DNA of 64,000 bases from Erysipelotrichaceae bacterium (GTDB lineage Bacteria; Bacillota_I; Bacilli_A; Erysipelotrichales; Erysipelotrichaceae), in NCBI GenBank assembly GCA_017515475.1, contig JAFWFS010000007.1, forward strand, positions 186,001 to 250,000. The letters are read 5' to 3'. Numbering within the stretch: the first letter of the stretch is position 1; each line of letters starts with the position of its first letter. Below, one piece after another: positions 17,483 through 27,022 of the stretch. A model generated the notes under the pieces. It was not told the origin of the DNA. It made no database searches and was given only the letters and a program-made list of their open reading frames with translations. A program made the translations under genes and the position numbers.

Positions 17483-17956
17483 TTAAGAAGCCTGTAGCTT
17501 GACGTATTCGTTCAGATAGACTTTCATCAGCGTTGCGTAGACATGCTGATTGTAGGAACCGTTGTTGGAATACTGTTCATTGTTTCCTCCCAGCATCCAT
17601 ACGGCAAAAGCTCCTGCCGCCTTGGACCTGGAAAGACCGCCGTAACAATGCAGAAGCAATGTATCGACAGACCGGTTGCTGTTTATGAATTCTATGATAG
17701 ATCTGGCCATTTCTTCACTGAAAAGAACGGCACCCTCCACTTCATTTTCTATATCATCAAAGAAAAGCGTCAGAACATCCTTGCAGTACTGGCTCTTTTC
17801 AAAACGGATGCCGAAACCGCCTGCATGACTGTCCTGTATCGAGATCACGGCATAAGTATCGTTGCGTGATGCCAGCTCTTCCAAACCGTAAGGATAATAG
17901 TGATCCATGACATAATCGAATGCATCATAGACCGACTTTACGACTACTCTTTTCAT
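17483..17956 (-). CDS. Protein tyrosine/dual-specificity phosphatase-like protein
   Basis: A 157-residue protein with the cysteine-phosphatase signature HCYGGLSRS (CX5R, about residues 103-111) preceded by a hydrophobic strand, and an upstream Asp-rich region ILTLFFDDIENE that could supply the general acid. This fits the small bacterial DSP-like fold rather than the low-molecular-weight PTP family. Substrate unknown. Stands between the polymerase operon and the RlmD gene on the same strand. Confidence 0.7.
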   Translation of the reverse strand: MKRVVVKSVYDAFDYVMDHYYPYGLEELASRNDTYAVISIQDSHAGGFGIRFEKSQYCKDVLTLFFDDIENEVEGAVLFSEEMARSIIEFINSNRSVDTLLLHCYGGLSRSKAAGAFAVWMLGGNNEQYSNNGSYNQHVYATLMKVYLNEYVKLQAS

Positions 17957-18015
17957 TGTCTATTACCGTCTCCTCTTGTTCGTATTAAAGATCGTAACAC
18001 AATGCCTTCTCTATC

Positions 18016-19299
18016 TCAACTCCTTCTTTGCAGCGCAACGACACATTCCAGATGAACGGTATACGGGAACATGTCGACAGGATGTATCGTTCCGATATCA
18101 TATCTTTCTTTTAACAGTTCAAGATCTCTTGCCAGGGTTGCCGGATTGCAGGAAACGTAGACGATTCTTTCAACTCTGCTGTTGCACAGGGATGTTATCA
18201 GTTCTTTTGAAAGTCCTTTTCTTGGAGGATCGACAATGACGGTATTCATGCCTTTCAGATACGGATCCATGTCTTTTGAAGCATCCGCCAGAATGAAATC
18301 CGTATTGTTCAGATGATTCATCAGTGCATTCTCTTTTGCATCTTCTATCGCTTCCTTAACGATCTCCACTCCAGTCACATGTCCGGCATATCTGGCCAGA
18401 TACAGGGAAATCGTGCCGATGCCGCAGTAGAGATCCAGAATTCTTGAATTGTTTTGGACCTGAGCAAGTCCTTTGATCCTTGCGTAGAGTTTCAGCATCT
18501 GCCAGTAATTAACCTGATAGAAGGATTTCAGCGACAGTTTGACCCTGATGCCGTCGTAGACATCGAAAATATGGTCTCTGCCATGCAGGACTTTCTCTTC
18601 GTCTCCCAGAATGACGTTGGTTTCCTTGTCATTCAGATTGAGGATCACCGACTTGATCTGCGGGTATTTCCGGCATATTGCATCTGTTACGACGTCTAAA
18701 TCGATATCAAAACTGTTTACAACAAATCCCAGCATCACTTCGTCGGTTCCCTGAGCATGCTTAATGATGATATGACGTATCCTGTCGATATCTTGTTTAT
18801 CAGAAAGCATGATTTTCAGATCGGCGATGATCTGGTTGGCAGTCTTTGATTCAATCAGACAGTCGTCGAACTCGACGATATCGTTGGAAAACCTGCGGTA
18901 GAATCCCATCTTGTGATCTCTGCACGGGACCTGTACCTTGTTGCGGTAATAGAAAGGATGATCGGCAGCGACGATGTCGTTGATCTCGTACCCTTTTAAT
19001 GTGTTCTGAAGGACTTCTTTCTTTAGTTTGAGCTGATATTCGTACTGAACATGCCTATAGTCGCATCCTCCGCATTTATATGCGATCGGACAGCCGGACT
19101 GAACACGGTATGGTGAAGGAACGACCATCTTCTCGATAATACCGATGCTGTAGTTCTTCTTTTCCGCAATGATCCTGACATCGGCTTCTTCGCCCTTGAT
19201 CATGCCCTTGACGAAAACAACCAGATTATCAGCCCTGGCTATTCCCATTCCTTCAACCGACATGTCGATGCATCTGCATCTTACGATATCATTCTTCAT
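18016..19299 (-). CDS. rlmD: 23S rRNA (uracil-5-)-methyltransferase, RlmD/RumA type
   Basis: A 427-residue enzyme with an N-terminal TRAM/OB domain (residues about 1-55), Fe-S cysteines in CPIAYKCGGCDYRH, SAM motif DLYCGIGTISL, DPPRKGL and the nucleophile in VSCNPATL. It makes m5U in 23S rRNA; in Firmicutes one RlmCD enzyme may modify both U747 and U1939. Ribosome binding site is poor, because the start is ten bases after the T-run of a terminator hairpin. Second of two paralogues in the window. Confidence 0.92.
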   Translation of the reverse strand: MKNDIVRCRCIDMSVEGMGIARADNLVVFVKGMIKGEEADVRIIAEKKNYSIGIIEKMVVPSPYRVQSGCPIAYKCGGCDYRHVQYEYQLKLKKEVLQNTLKGYEINDIVAADHPFYYRNKVQVPCRDHKMGFYRRFSNDIVEFDDCLIESKTANQIIADLKIMLSDKQDIDRIRHIIIKHAQGTDEVMLGFVVNSFDIDLDVVTDAICRKYPQIKSVILNLNDKETNVILGDEEKVLHGRDHIFDVYDGIRVKLSLKSFYQVNYWQMLKLYARIKGLAQVQNNSRILDLYCGIGTISLYLARYAGHVTGVEIVKEAIEDAKENALMNHLNNTDFILADASKDMDPYLKGMNTVIVDPPRKGLSKELITSLCNSRVERIVYVSCNPATLARDLELLKERYDIGTIHPVDMFPYTVHLECVVALQRRS

Positions 19300-19300
19300 A

Positions 19301-19327
19301 ATAAAAACTTCATGTTTCCATGAAGCT
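19301..19327 (-). terminator. Terminator between the hypothetical membrane protein gene and rlmD
   Basis: CTTCATG / CATGAAG stem with GAAA tetraloop followed by TTTTTATT on the minus strand. It starts at the stop of the upstream gene and ends one base before the rlmD ATG, so rlmD either depends on read-through or on an internal promoter. Confidence 0.75.
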
Positions 19328-20250
19328 TATTCGCCATCTCCCTCTTCCGTAACTTCCTCGACAGGTTCAGGTGTCAAACCTTCCAGTTCAGCGGCAAGCG
19401 CAGGATCCTTCGGATGTGCCATGTCATCGATCCCATAGGTCTCTTCGGTGGAATTCTTGTGAAGCAGCTTGTACTGTCTTCCGTTCTCATCGCCGATTGC
19501 CGATGCGCTTGAAGAGGTATAGACATTGATCTGCAGATCGTACATCTTCCTGCTGTCATCTCCGGTAAAATAGGTTCCGATCGGAAGTTTGGCAATTACC
19601 TTGTTATAGGCGGACATAAGAATGCTGTCGACCTGTTCTGCGGAAAGAGAATCGACCGTATCGATAAAGATCTTCAGCTGTCCCTGAGCAAGAAGAACCT
19701 CGACATCTTCAACGGATCCGATTGCGGAAAGCTCGGTTTTTAATGCTGCCACATCGTTATCCGTAATGGCCGGCTGCAGATCGCCGTCGAATCTTGAACC
19801 GATACGCGGTGAACCTGTCTGCAGTGCCGAAATACCCAGTATACCGGCAAAAATCAAAACAGGAATGGCAATAATGATGATTCCTATGATCAATACAAGT
19901 GCAGATCTTGATAAACGTTTCTTTTCCTGATTCCTTGTTTTCTCTTTTTTCAATGGTCTTTCCTTCACTTTTTTTCTCTCCGGTTCTTTGCTTAAGATCG
20001 GCTGAATGACTTCCTTTGTATCTGATTGCGTCTTTGCAGCATAAACTGCCGTTTCTTCCCTGACTGGTTCAAACGGTTCGCTGGCAGTTATTCTCACAGG
20101 CTCTTCATTACTTACAGGAGTTTCGGTTCTTACCGGTTTTTCCTGAAGTACGAACGAATCCTGATCTTTGTCTTCTATCTTTCCAAACAGTTCTGCTGTA
20201 CTGTTTATGCCGAATTCGTCTTCCGGTCTTCCATGTTTCATATCAGTCAT
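19327..20250 (-). CDS. Single-pass membrane protein with disordered cytoplasmic N-terminus
   Basis: A 307-residue protein of unknown function. Residues 1-120 are rich in Glu, Pro, Thr and Lys and look unstructured, ending in a basic stop-transfer stretch (KKEKTRNQEKKRLSRS). Residues about 122-147 form one membrane helix, the remaining 160 form a probable extracellular domain, and the tail is acidic (PEPVEEVTEEGDGE). It lies 31 bases after ligA. The Lys/Glu-rich cytosolic part may be a protein-interaction or phosphorylation region (inference). Confidence 0.7.
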   Translation of the reverse strand: MTDMKHGRPEDEFGINSTAELFGKIEDKDQDSFVLQEKPVRTETPVSNEEPVRITASEPFEPVREETAVYAAKTQSDTKEVIQPILSKEPERKKVKERPLKKEKTRNQEKKRLSRSALVLIIGIIIIAIPVLIFAGILGISALQTGSPRIGSRFDGDLQPAITDNDVAALKTELSAIGSVEDVEVLLAQGQLKIFIDTVDSLSAEQVDSILMSAYNKVIAKLPIGTYFTGDDSRKMYDLQINVYTSSSASAIGDENGRQYKLLHKNSTEETYGIDDMAHPKDPALAAELEGLTPEPVEEVTEEGDGE

Positions 20251-20281
20251 AAATTTTCTCCAACATTTATTTTAACACACT

Positions 20282-22273
<1,992 letters not shown>

Positions 22274-22407
22274 TTACATTCATGGTACATATATTTATTT
22301 TCCTGACAAATGATGGTAAAAAATCAAAAATATGGGATATAATTTATACGTTGTCAAACAGATGGCTGTCTATACTGTCTGCTAGAGAATCAGGAGGTTT
22401 ATGGCCA

Positions 22408-24186
22408 ATGGCTAAGAAAGAAGAAACAAAAGAGATGAAACAGGCTTTCGATACACCGATTACTGAAAGAATACCTTGGAAAAAAGCGTCGGAAAGCAGC
22501 GGCATTCCGCTGAAACTGGATTACTTCGTCGGATCCATGTATGAAGCCTTAGAAAAAACGGCGAAAGAACATCCGAATGCAATTGCTTTCGACTTCATGG
22601 GAAGATCGACAACATACAGGAAAATGATCGAAGAGATCAACCGCTGTGCAAAGGCTTTACGTACCATCGGCATTAGAGAAAACGACTGCGTCACGATCGC
22701 TCTGCCGAACTGTCCGCAGGCTATATACATGTTCTATGCAGTCAACCTGGTCGGCGGCATCGCCAACATGATCCACCCGCTTTCTGCCGAAAAAGAAATC
22801 GAACACTATCTCAACGCTTCCAGATCCGTAACCGCAGTTACGCTGGATCAGTTCTATCATAAGTTCGAAAACATCAGAGCAAATACAGGCGTTGTCAATA
22901 TAATCATCGCCTCCATCAGAGACGAGCTGTCCAGACCGATCAGAGCAGGATACATGCTGACGGAAGGAAGAAAAATAAAGCCTATCCCTGACGATGCTCC
23001 GGTTATCAGATGGAATCAGTTCATGAAGATCGCCAACAGCTGTTTCTATAACTACAAGAAAGAAAGAAAAGGCGACGATCCGGCGGTCATGCTGTATTCA
23101 GGCGGCACTACCGGTACAACAAAGGGCATCGTTCTTTCCAACAACAACTTCAACATGCTTGGCCAGCAGATCGTTGCCACCAATCCGATGTACAGACTTG
23201 GCGACAAGATGCTTGCAGCCATGCCGATGTTCCATGGATTCGGACTTGGTGTCTGCATCCACTCCATTCTGTCTCAGGGCGGCAGAGTCATATTGCTCCC
23301 GAGATTTACGCCAAAATCATACGCCAGAGCGATTCTTAGGAACAAGTGCAACTTCATTGCCGGCGTTCCTACCCTGTTTGAAGCGCTCTTAAGAAATACT
23401 GCCATGGAAGGCAAAGATCTTTCGTTCCTGAAAGGAATGTTCTCCGGCGGAGATTCACTTTCGATCGAACTGAAAAAGAAAATCGACAAATTCCTTTACG
23501 ACCATCATGCGACGATTCAGGTCAGAGAAGGATATGGAACTACGGAGACCGTTACAGCCTGCTGTCTGACTCCTCCGACAATGTATAAGGAAGGATCGAT
23601 CGGAATTCCGTTCCCTGACTGCTTCATCAAGATCGTTGAACCTGACACCGATAATGAAGTGCCTTACGGAACCGAAGGAGAAATTCTTCTTGCCGGTCCA
23701 ACAAACATGCAGTACTATTGGGAAAATGAAGAAGAAACGGCTCAGACCTTAAGGAAATCCGACTTCGACGGTCTTACATGGGTTCATACAGGAGACCTTG
23801 GCATCATGGATGATGAAGGATTCGTATACTTCAAAGGCCGTTCCAAGAGAATGATCGTCTCTTCCGGATACAATATCTATCCTGCTCAGCTGGAAAACAT
23901 CCTGGATGCGCATGAAGACGTGCAGATGTCCTGCGTCATCGGTGTTCCGGATTCCTACAAGATGCAGAAAGTTAAAGCGTTCGTCACCTTGAAGCCTGGT
24001 ATCGAACCAAGCGATGCAATCAAGGAAAGCATCATGGCTCATTGCCGTAAGCATCTGGCAAAATATGAAATGCCTTACGACATCGAGTTCCGCGACGACA
24101 TGCCTAAGACGCTGGTCGGCAAGGTTGCCTATCGCATCCTGGAAGAAGAGGAACTGATGAAAATCAAGGAAAACGAAAACAAATAA
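22408..24186 (+). CDS. AMP-dependent acyl-CoA synthetase
   Basis: A 592-residue ANL-superfamily enzyme activating a carboxylic acid to its acyl-CoA through an acyl-AMP. The P-loop YSGGTTGTTKG (about residues 223-233), REGYGTTET, the hinge region TGDLGIMDDEGFVYFKGR and the C-terminal catalytic Lys in PKTLVGKVAYR are all present. Start at MAKKEETKEM, ten bases after AGGAGG. An earlier ATG only three bases from that site gives a four-codon out-of-frame ORF ending inside the gene. TATAAT at 22338-22343 is a possible -10. Substrate class (fatty or aromatic acid) not decidable. Confidence 0.9.
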   Translation: MAKKEETKEMKQAFDTPITERIPWKKASESSGIPLKLDYFVGSMYEALEKTAKEHPNAIAFDFMGRSTTYRKMIEEINRCAKALRTIGIRENDCVTIALPNCPQAIYMFYAVNLVGGIANMIHPLSAEKEIEHYLNASRSVTAVTLDQFYHKFENIRANTGVVNIIIASIRDELSRPIRAGYMLTEGRKIKPIPDDAPVIRWNQFMKIANSCFYNYKKERKGDDPAVMLYSGGTTGTTKGIVLSNNNFNMLGQQIVATNPMYRLGDKMLAAMPMFHGFGLGVCIHSILSQGGRVILLPRFTPKSYARAILRNKCNFIAGVPTLFEALLRNTAMEGKDLSFLKGMFSGGDSLSIELKKKIDKFLYDHHATIQVREGYGTTETVTACCLTPPTMYKEGSIGIPFPDCFIKIVEPDTDNEVPYGTEGEILLAGPTNMQYYWENEEETAQTLRKSDFDGLTWVHTGDLGIMDDEGFVYFKGRSKRMIVSSGYNIYPAQLENILDAHEDVQMSCVIGVPDSYKMQKVKAFVTLKPGIEPSDAIKESIMAHCRKHLAKYEMPYDIEFRDDMPKTLVGKVAYRILEEEELMKIKENENK

Positions 24187-24213
24187 GAAAATCTCCATTA
24201 CGGAGATTTTTTT
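24187..24213. terminator. Terminator between acyl-CoA synthetase and XRE regulator genes
   Basis: AATCTCC / GGAGATT stem with ATTAC loop and seven T; it overlaps the stop of the convergent regulator gene. Confidence 0.88.
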
Positions 24214-24736
24214 ATGCATTGGTTTTAGTCAGATACTGTTCGATTACATCGATCATGTGCTGATTGGTAAACAGCGATCTTACTTCATCCATGTCTACCG
24301 TCTTGCCTTCCATGATGCCCTGTATCAGCACTTCCGCATACATCACTTCCCTTGTTTTTGGATCGTTCATGTATTCCAGCAGATCAATGTTCATTCTTTT
24401 GTTGATCCCTTCGATCATGCCTTCATAGAAAGTAGAGTGTTCGCCAAAGCACTTCCCAATCATCTCCATGCAGCGGAATCCTTCCATGACATCCTCTACA
24501 TGCATTATTTTGCGTTGTTTCATCATATATGTTCCTCCATTTAACAGTCTGTCTGCCGTCGTATCCAGCAGTTCACATAATTCCAGAAGAATACCCGTAT
24601 CAGGCATGCTTTCGCCGTTCTCCCATTTGGATACGGCCTGAAAAGAGATATTCAGATGATCCGCCAGCTGTTTCTGGCTCAAGCCTTTCGCCTTTCTTAG
24701 GCTTTGAATATACTGTCCGATTTTCAAGTTATCCAT
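24212..24736 (-). CDS. XRE-family transcriptional regulator
   Basis: A 174-residue regulator with an N-terminal helix-turn-helix (residues about 6-60: SLRKAKGLSQKQLADHLN, then FQAVSKWENGESMPD), the classic Cro/CI-type SQxxLA...VSxWExG pattern. Residues 75-174 form an alpha-helical C-terminal domain without recognised signature. Monocistronic, convergent with the acyl-CoA synthetase. Target genes unknown. Confidence 0.88.
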   Translation of the reverse strand: MDNLKIGQYIQSLRKAKGLSQKQLADHLNISFQAVSKWENGESMPDTGILLELCELLDTTADRLLNGGTYMMKQRKIMHVEDVMEGFRCMEMIGKCFGEHSTFYEGMIEGINKRMNIDLLEYMNDPKTREVMYAEVLIQGIMEGKTVDMDEVRSLFTNQHMIDVIEQYLTKTNA

Positions 24737-24810
24737 ATTCTTTCCTCACTTCTGCAGCTGCATCTTCATCATACAGAAAAAACACATCGCTGAAAATAAC
24801 GTATCCGTTG

Positions 24811-24839
24811 AAAAAGGTCAACCTGTAGTTGACCTTTTT
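24811..24839 (-). terminator. Terminator of the fakA transcript
   Basis: AAGGTCAAC / GTTGACCTT stem flanked by A5 and T5, three bases after the fakA stop. Confidence 0.88.
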
Positions 24840-24842
24840 GAT

Positions 24843-26498
24843 TTATTCTAATCCAATCAGATAGCTGTATACCGGCTGTCCGCCATCCACGAATTCACAT
24901 TCCAGATCCGAGTTTGCGGCAATGTAGTCTTCGATATCTCTGACTTCATCTTCGTTTCTGTCATCACCGGTAATCACGGTTATCAGTTCCTTGTCTTCCA
25001 GCGTGAACAGATGATCCAGCAGCGCATGGACGATTTTCAGTCTGTTAGGGCCTGATGCCACAATAGATTTGCCTTCGATAGCAATGTAGTCCCCTTTTCT
25101 GACTTCAACTCCTTCAAAGCTGGTGTCCTTGATCGCATAGGTAATGCTGGAAGCGTTGACGTTTGCGATGACATCCTTGAGTTCTTCAACGATCTGCTGC
25201 GGTTCATCGCTGTAGTTGAACATGCCGATGGCAGATAATCCGGCCTGAACGGATTTCGTTTCGATGACCTCGATATGGCGGTCACTCAGGACGCTCTGCG
25301 CCTGTCTGGCAGCAAGAATGATATTGGAGTTGTTCGGGAAAATAAAGACGTTTTCACAGTAATCCAGATCGTTGATTACCTTGACAAAATCTTCCGTAGA
25401 AGGATTCATCGTCTGCCCGCCGGATACTACTACATCAGTACCGAGATCGTAGAAGAGTTTCGTTATTCCTTCCCCTGCCGCAACCGCGATGATACCATAC
25501 TTCTTCGGTTCTTTCTTCTCCTCCTTGACCGGAGCGGATACGGAAGCATCTTCTTGCGCATTTGCGATGATCGTAGAATGCTGTTCCTGCATGTTTTCGA
25601 TCTTCAGTTTGAGAAATTCTCCGTATCTTTGACCGATATTGAGAGCATCCCCAGGTTTCAGCGTATGGACATGCACTTTAACGATGTCCTCATCTCTGAC
25701 GACGACCAGAGATTCTCCACCCATATCCGTCAGTTTCTTCTTAAGGATCTTTTCGTCAAAACGATCCAGATAGCTCTCATCCAGTCTGATGATGAATTCC
25801 GTGCAATAACCGAATTCATCGTTGTCTATCATCAGCGCAGGATTAGTCTGTACCTCATTCTTCTTTTCCACAAAATCGACAGGAGTGCCGGCAACGTAGT
25901 CTCTCATTCCCTGGATGATACGCAAGAATCCGGAACCGCCCGAGTCGACAACGCCGACTTCCTTTAATACAGGAAGATAGTCCGGTGTATGGTCCAAAGA
26001 ATCCGATGCGTAATCGCAGAGTTTTTTAAAATAAGTTTCGAGATCGAAAGGTTCTTTCTCATAATCGTGATTCGCATACCAGGAGGCTTCTCTGACAACG
26101 GTCAGAATGGTTCCTTCTACCGGTTTCATGATTGCCTTGTAGGCTACTCTGGCGCCGTTTTCATACGCCAAAGAAACGTCATGGACGTCGATTGATTCCT
26201 TGCCTTCGATATGCTGGTAAAAGCCTCTGAAGATCTGGGAAGTAATAACGCCCGAATTGCCTCTGGCGCCCATCAGAAGGCCTCTGGAGAAGGCTTTCGC
26301 TACATCGGATATGCTGTCAGAAGTGCACTTCATAGCCTCTGCATAGCCATTAGAAAACGTCATGGACATGTTCGTCCCTGTATCCCCGTCCGGAACAGGA
26401 AAGACATTCAGCGTATTGATCTCTGCGGCATGATTCTCAAGATTCGCGCACGCAGAACGCAGCATGCCTTTGAACTCTTCAACCGTTATCCTATTCAT
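24843..26498 (-). CDS. fakA: Fatty acid kinase FakA-like protein (DAK2 domain, YloV)
   Basis: A 551-residue protein. Residues 1-200 are a DAK2 ATP-binding domain with NVFPVPDGDTGTNMS (metal-binding Asp triad) and RGLLMGARGNSGVITSQ. The middle and C-terminal FakA domains follow (VSGGQTMNPSTEDF, FIFPNNSNIILAA). FakA with a FakB carrier phosphorylates exogenous fatty acids for phospholipid synthesis; no FakB is in this window. Its start overlaps the stop of the upstream Asp23 gene by eight bases, the common yloU-yloV arrangement. Confidence 0.93.
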   Translation of the reverse strand: MNRITVEEFKGMLRSACANLENHAAEINTLNVFPVPDGDTGTNMSMTFSNGYAEAMKCTSDSISDVAKAFSRGLLMGARGNSGVITSQIFRGFYQHIEGKESIDVHDVSLAYENGARVAYKAIMKPVEGTILTVVREASWYANHDYEKEPFDLETYFKKLCDYASDSLDHTPDYLPVLKEVGVVDSGGSGFLRIIQGMRDYVAGTPVDFVEKKNEVQTNPALMIDNDEFGYCTEFIIRLDESYLDRFDEKILKKKLTDMGGESLVVVRDEDIVKVHVHTLKPGDALNIGQRYGEFLKLKIENMQEQHSTIIANAQEDASVSAPVKEEKKEPKKYGIIAVAAGEGITKLFYDLGTDVVVSGGQTMNPSTEDFVKVINDLDYCENVFIFPNNSNIILAARQAQSVLSDRHIEVIETKSVQAGLSAIGMFNYSDEPQQIVEELKDVIANVNASSITYAIKDTSFEGVEVRKGDYIAIEGKSIVASGPNRLKIVHALLDHLFTLEDKELITVITGDDRNEDEVRDIEDYIAANSDLECEFVDGGQPVYSYLIGLE

Positions 26499-26850
26499 TG
26501 ATCCTGATTCCTTCTACATGAACATTTACCGAAGCGACATCCATGTTCAGCGTTTTCTCCAAGGCGTATTTCACGGTCTGCTGCAGATTGGCTACGACTT
26601 CAGAAATCTTGATGCCGTAAGAGATCACAACATAGACATCGATCTGCAGACCTTCATCTTCGTATTTGATTACAACGCCTTTCGCGTAATTTTCTTTCTT
26701 TAACAATGCGGAATAACCATCCTTCAGATAGTTCTTGGATATCATCCCGACAACGCCATAGCATTCGTTCACGGTCGTACCGGCCAGTGTTGCGATCGCA
26801 TCATCAGAGATTTTTATTTGTCCAAGTTTCGTCTTCTTATTGACAGGCAT
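26491..26850 (-). CDS. Asp23/Gls24 family envelope stress protein (YloU-like)
   Basis: A 119-residue Asp23 protein: KISDDAIATLAGTTVNECYGVVGM at the N-terminus, IDVYVVISYGIKISEVVANLQ in the middle, and the ending ASVNVHVEGIRI are all family features. Start placed at MPVNKKTKLG since GGAGGG lies eight bases upstream. Conserved partner gene of fakA; membrane-associated in related species. Confidence 0.9.
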   Translation of the reverse strand: MPVNKKTKLGQIKISDDAIATLAGTTVNECYGVVGMISKNYLKDGYSALLKKENYAKGVVIKYEDEGLQIDVYVVISYGIKISEVVANLQQTVKYALEKTLNMDVASVNVHVEGIRINE

Positions 26851-27022
26851 AATAAGTCCCTCCACATAACTATTTCATTATAACAAATCCTCTATTTTAA
26901 ATAAATGCATTCCGGATACATACGATTCATCCTTTATTCTGTTTTTCTTTTATATTCATATTAAAATAGTATTTTTTATGGTAAAATATTATGGTCAAAA
27001 CGGACTAAAAAAGGAGAAAAGA

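Noticed and set aside
22401-22415. Four-codon ORF overlapping the acyl-CoA synthetase start as a leader peptide
   Set aside because: Its ATG is only three bases from AGGAGG, too close for efficient initiation; likely chance.
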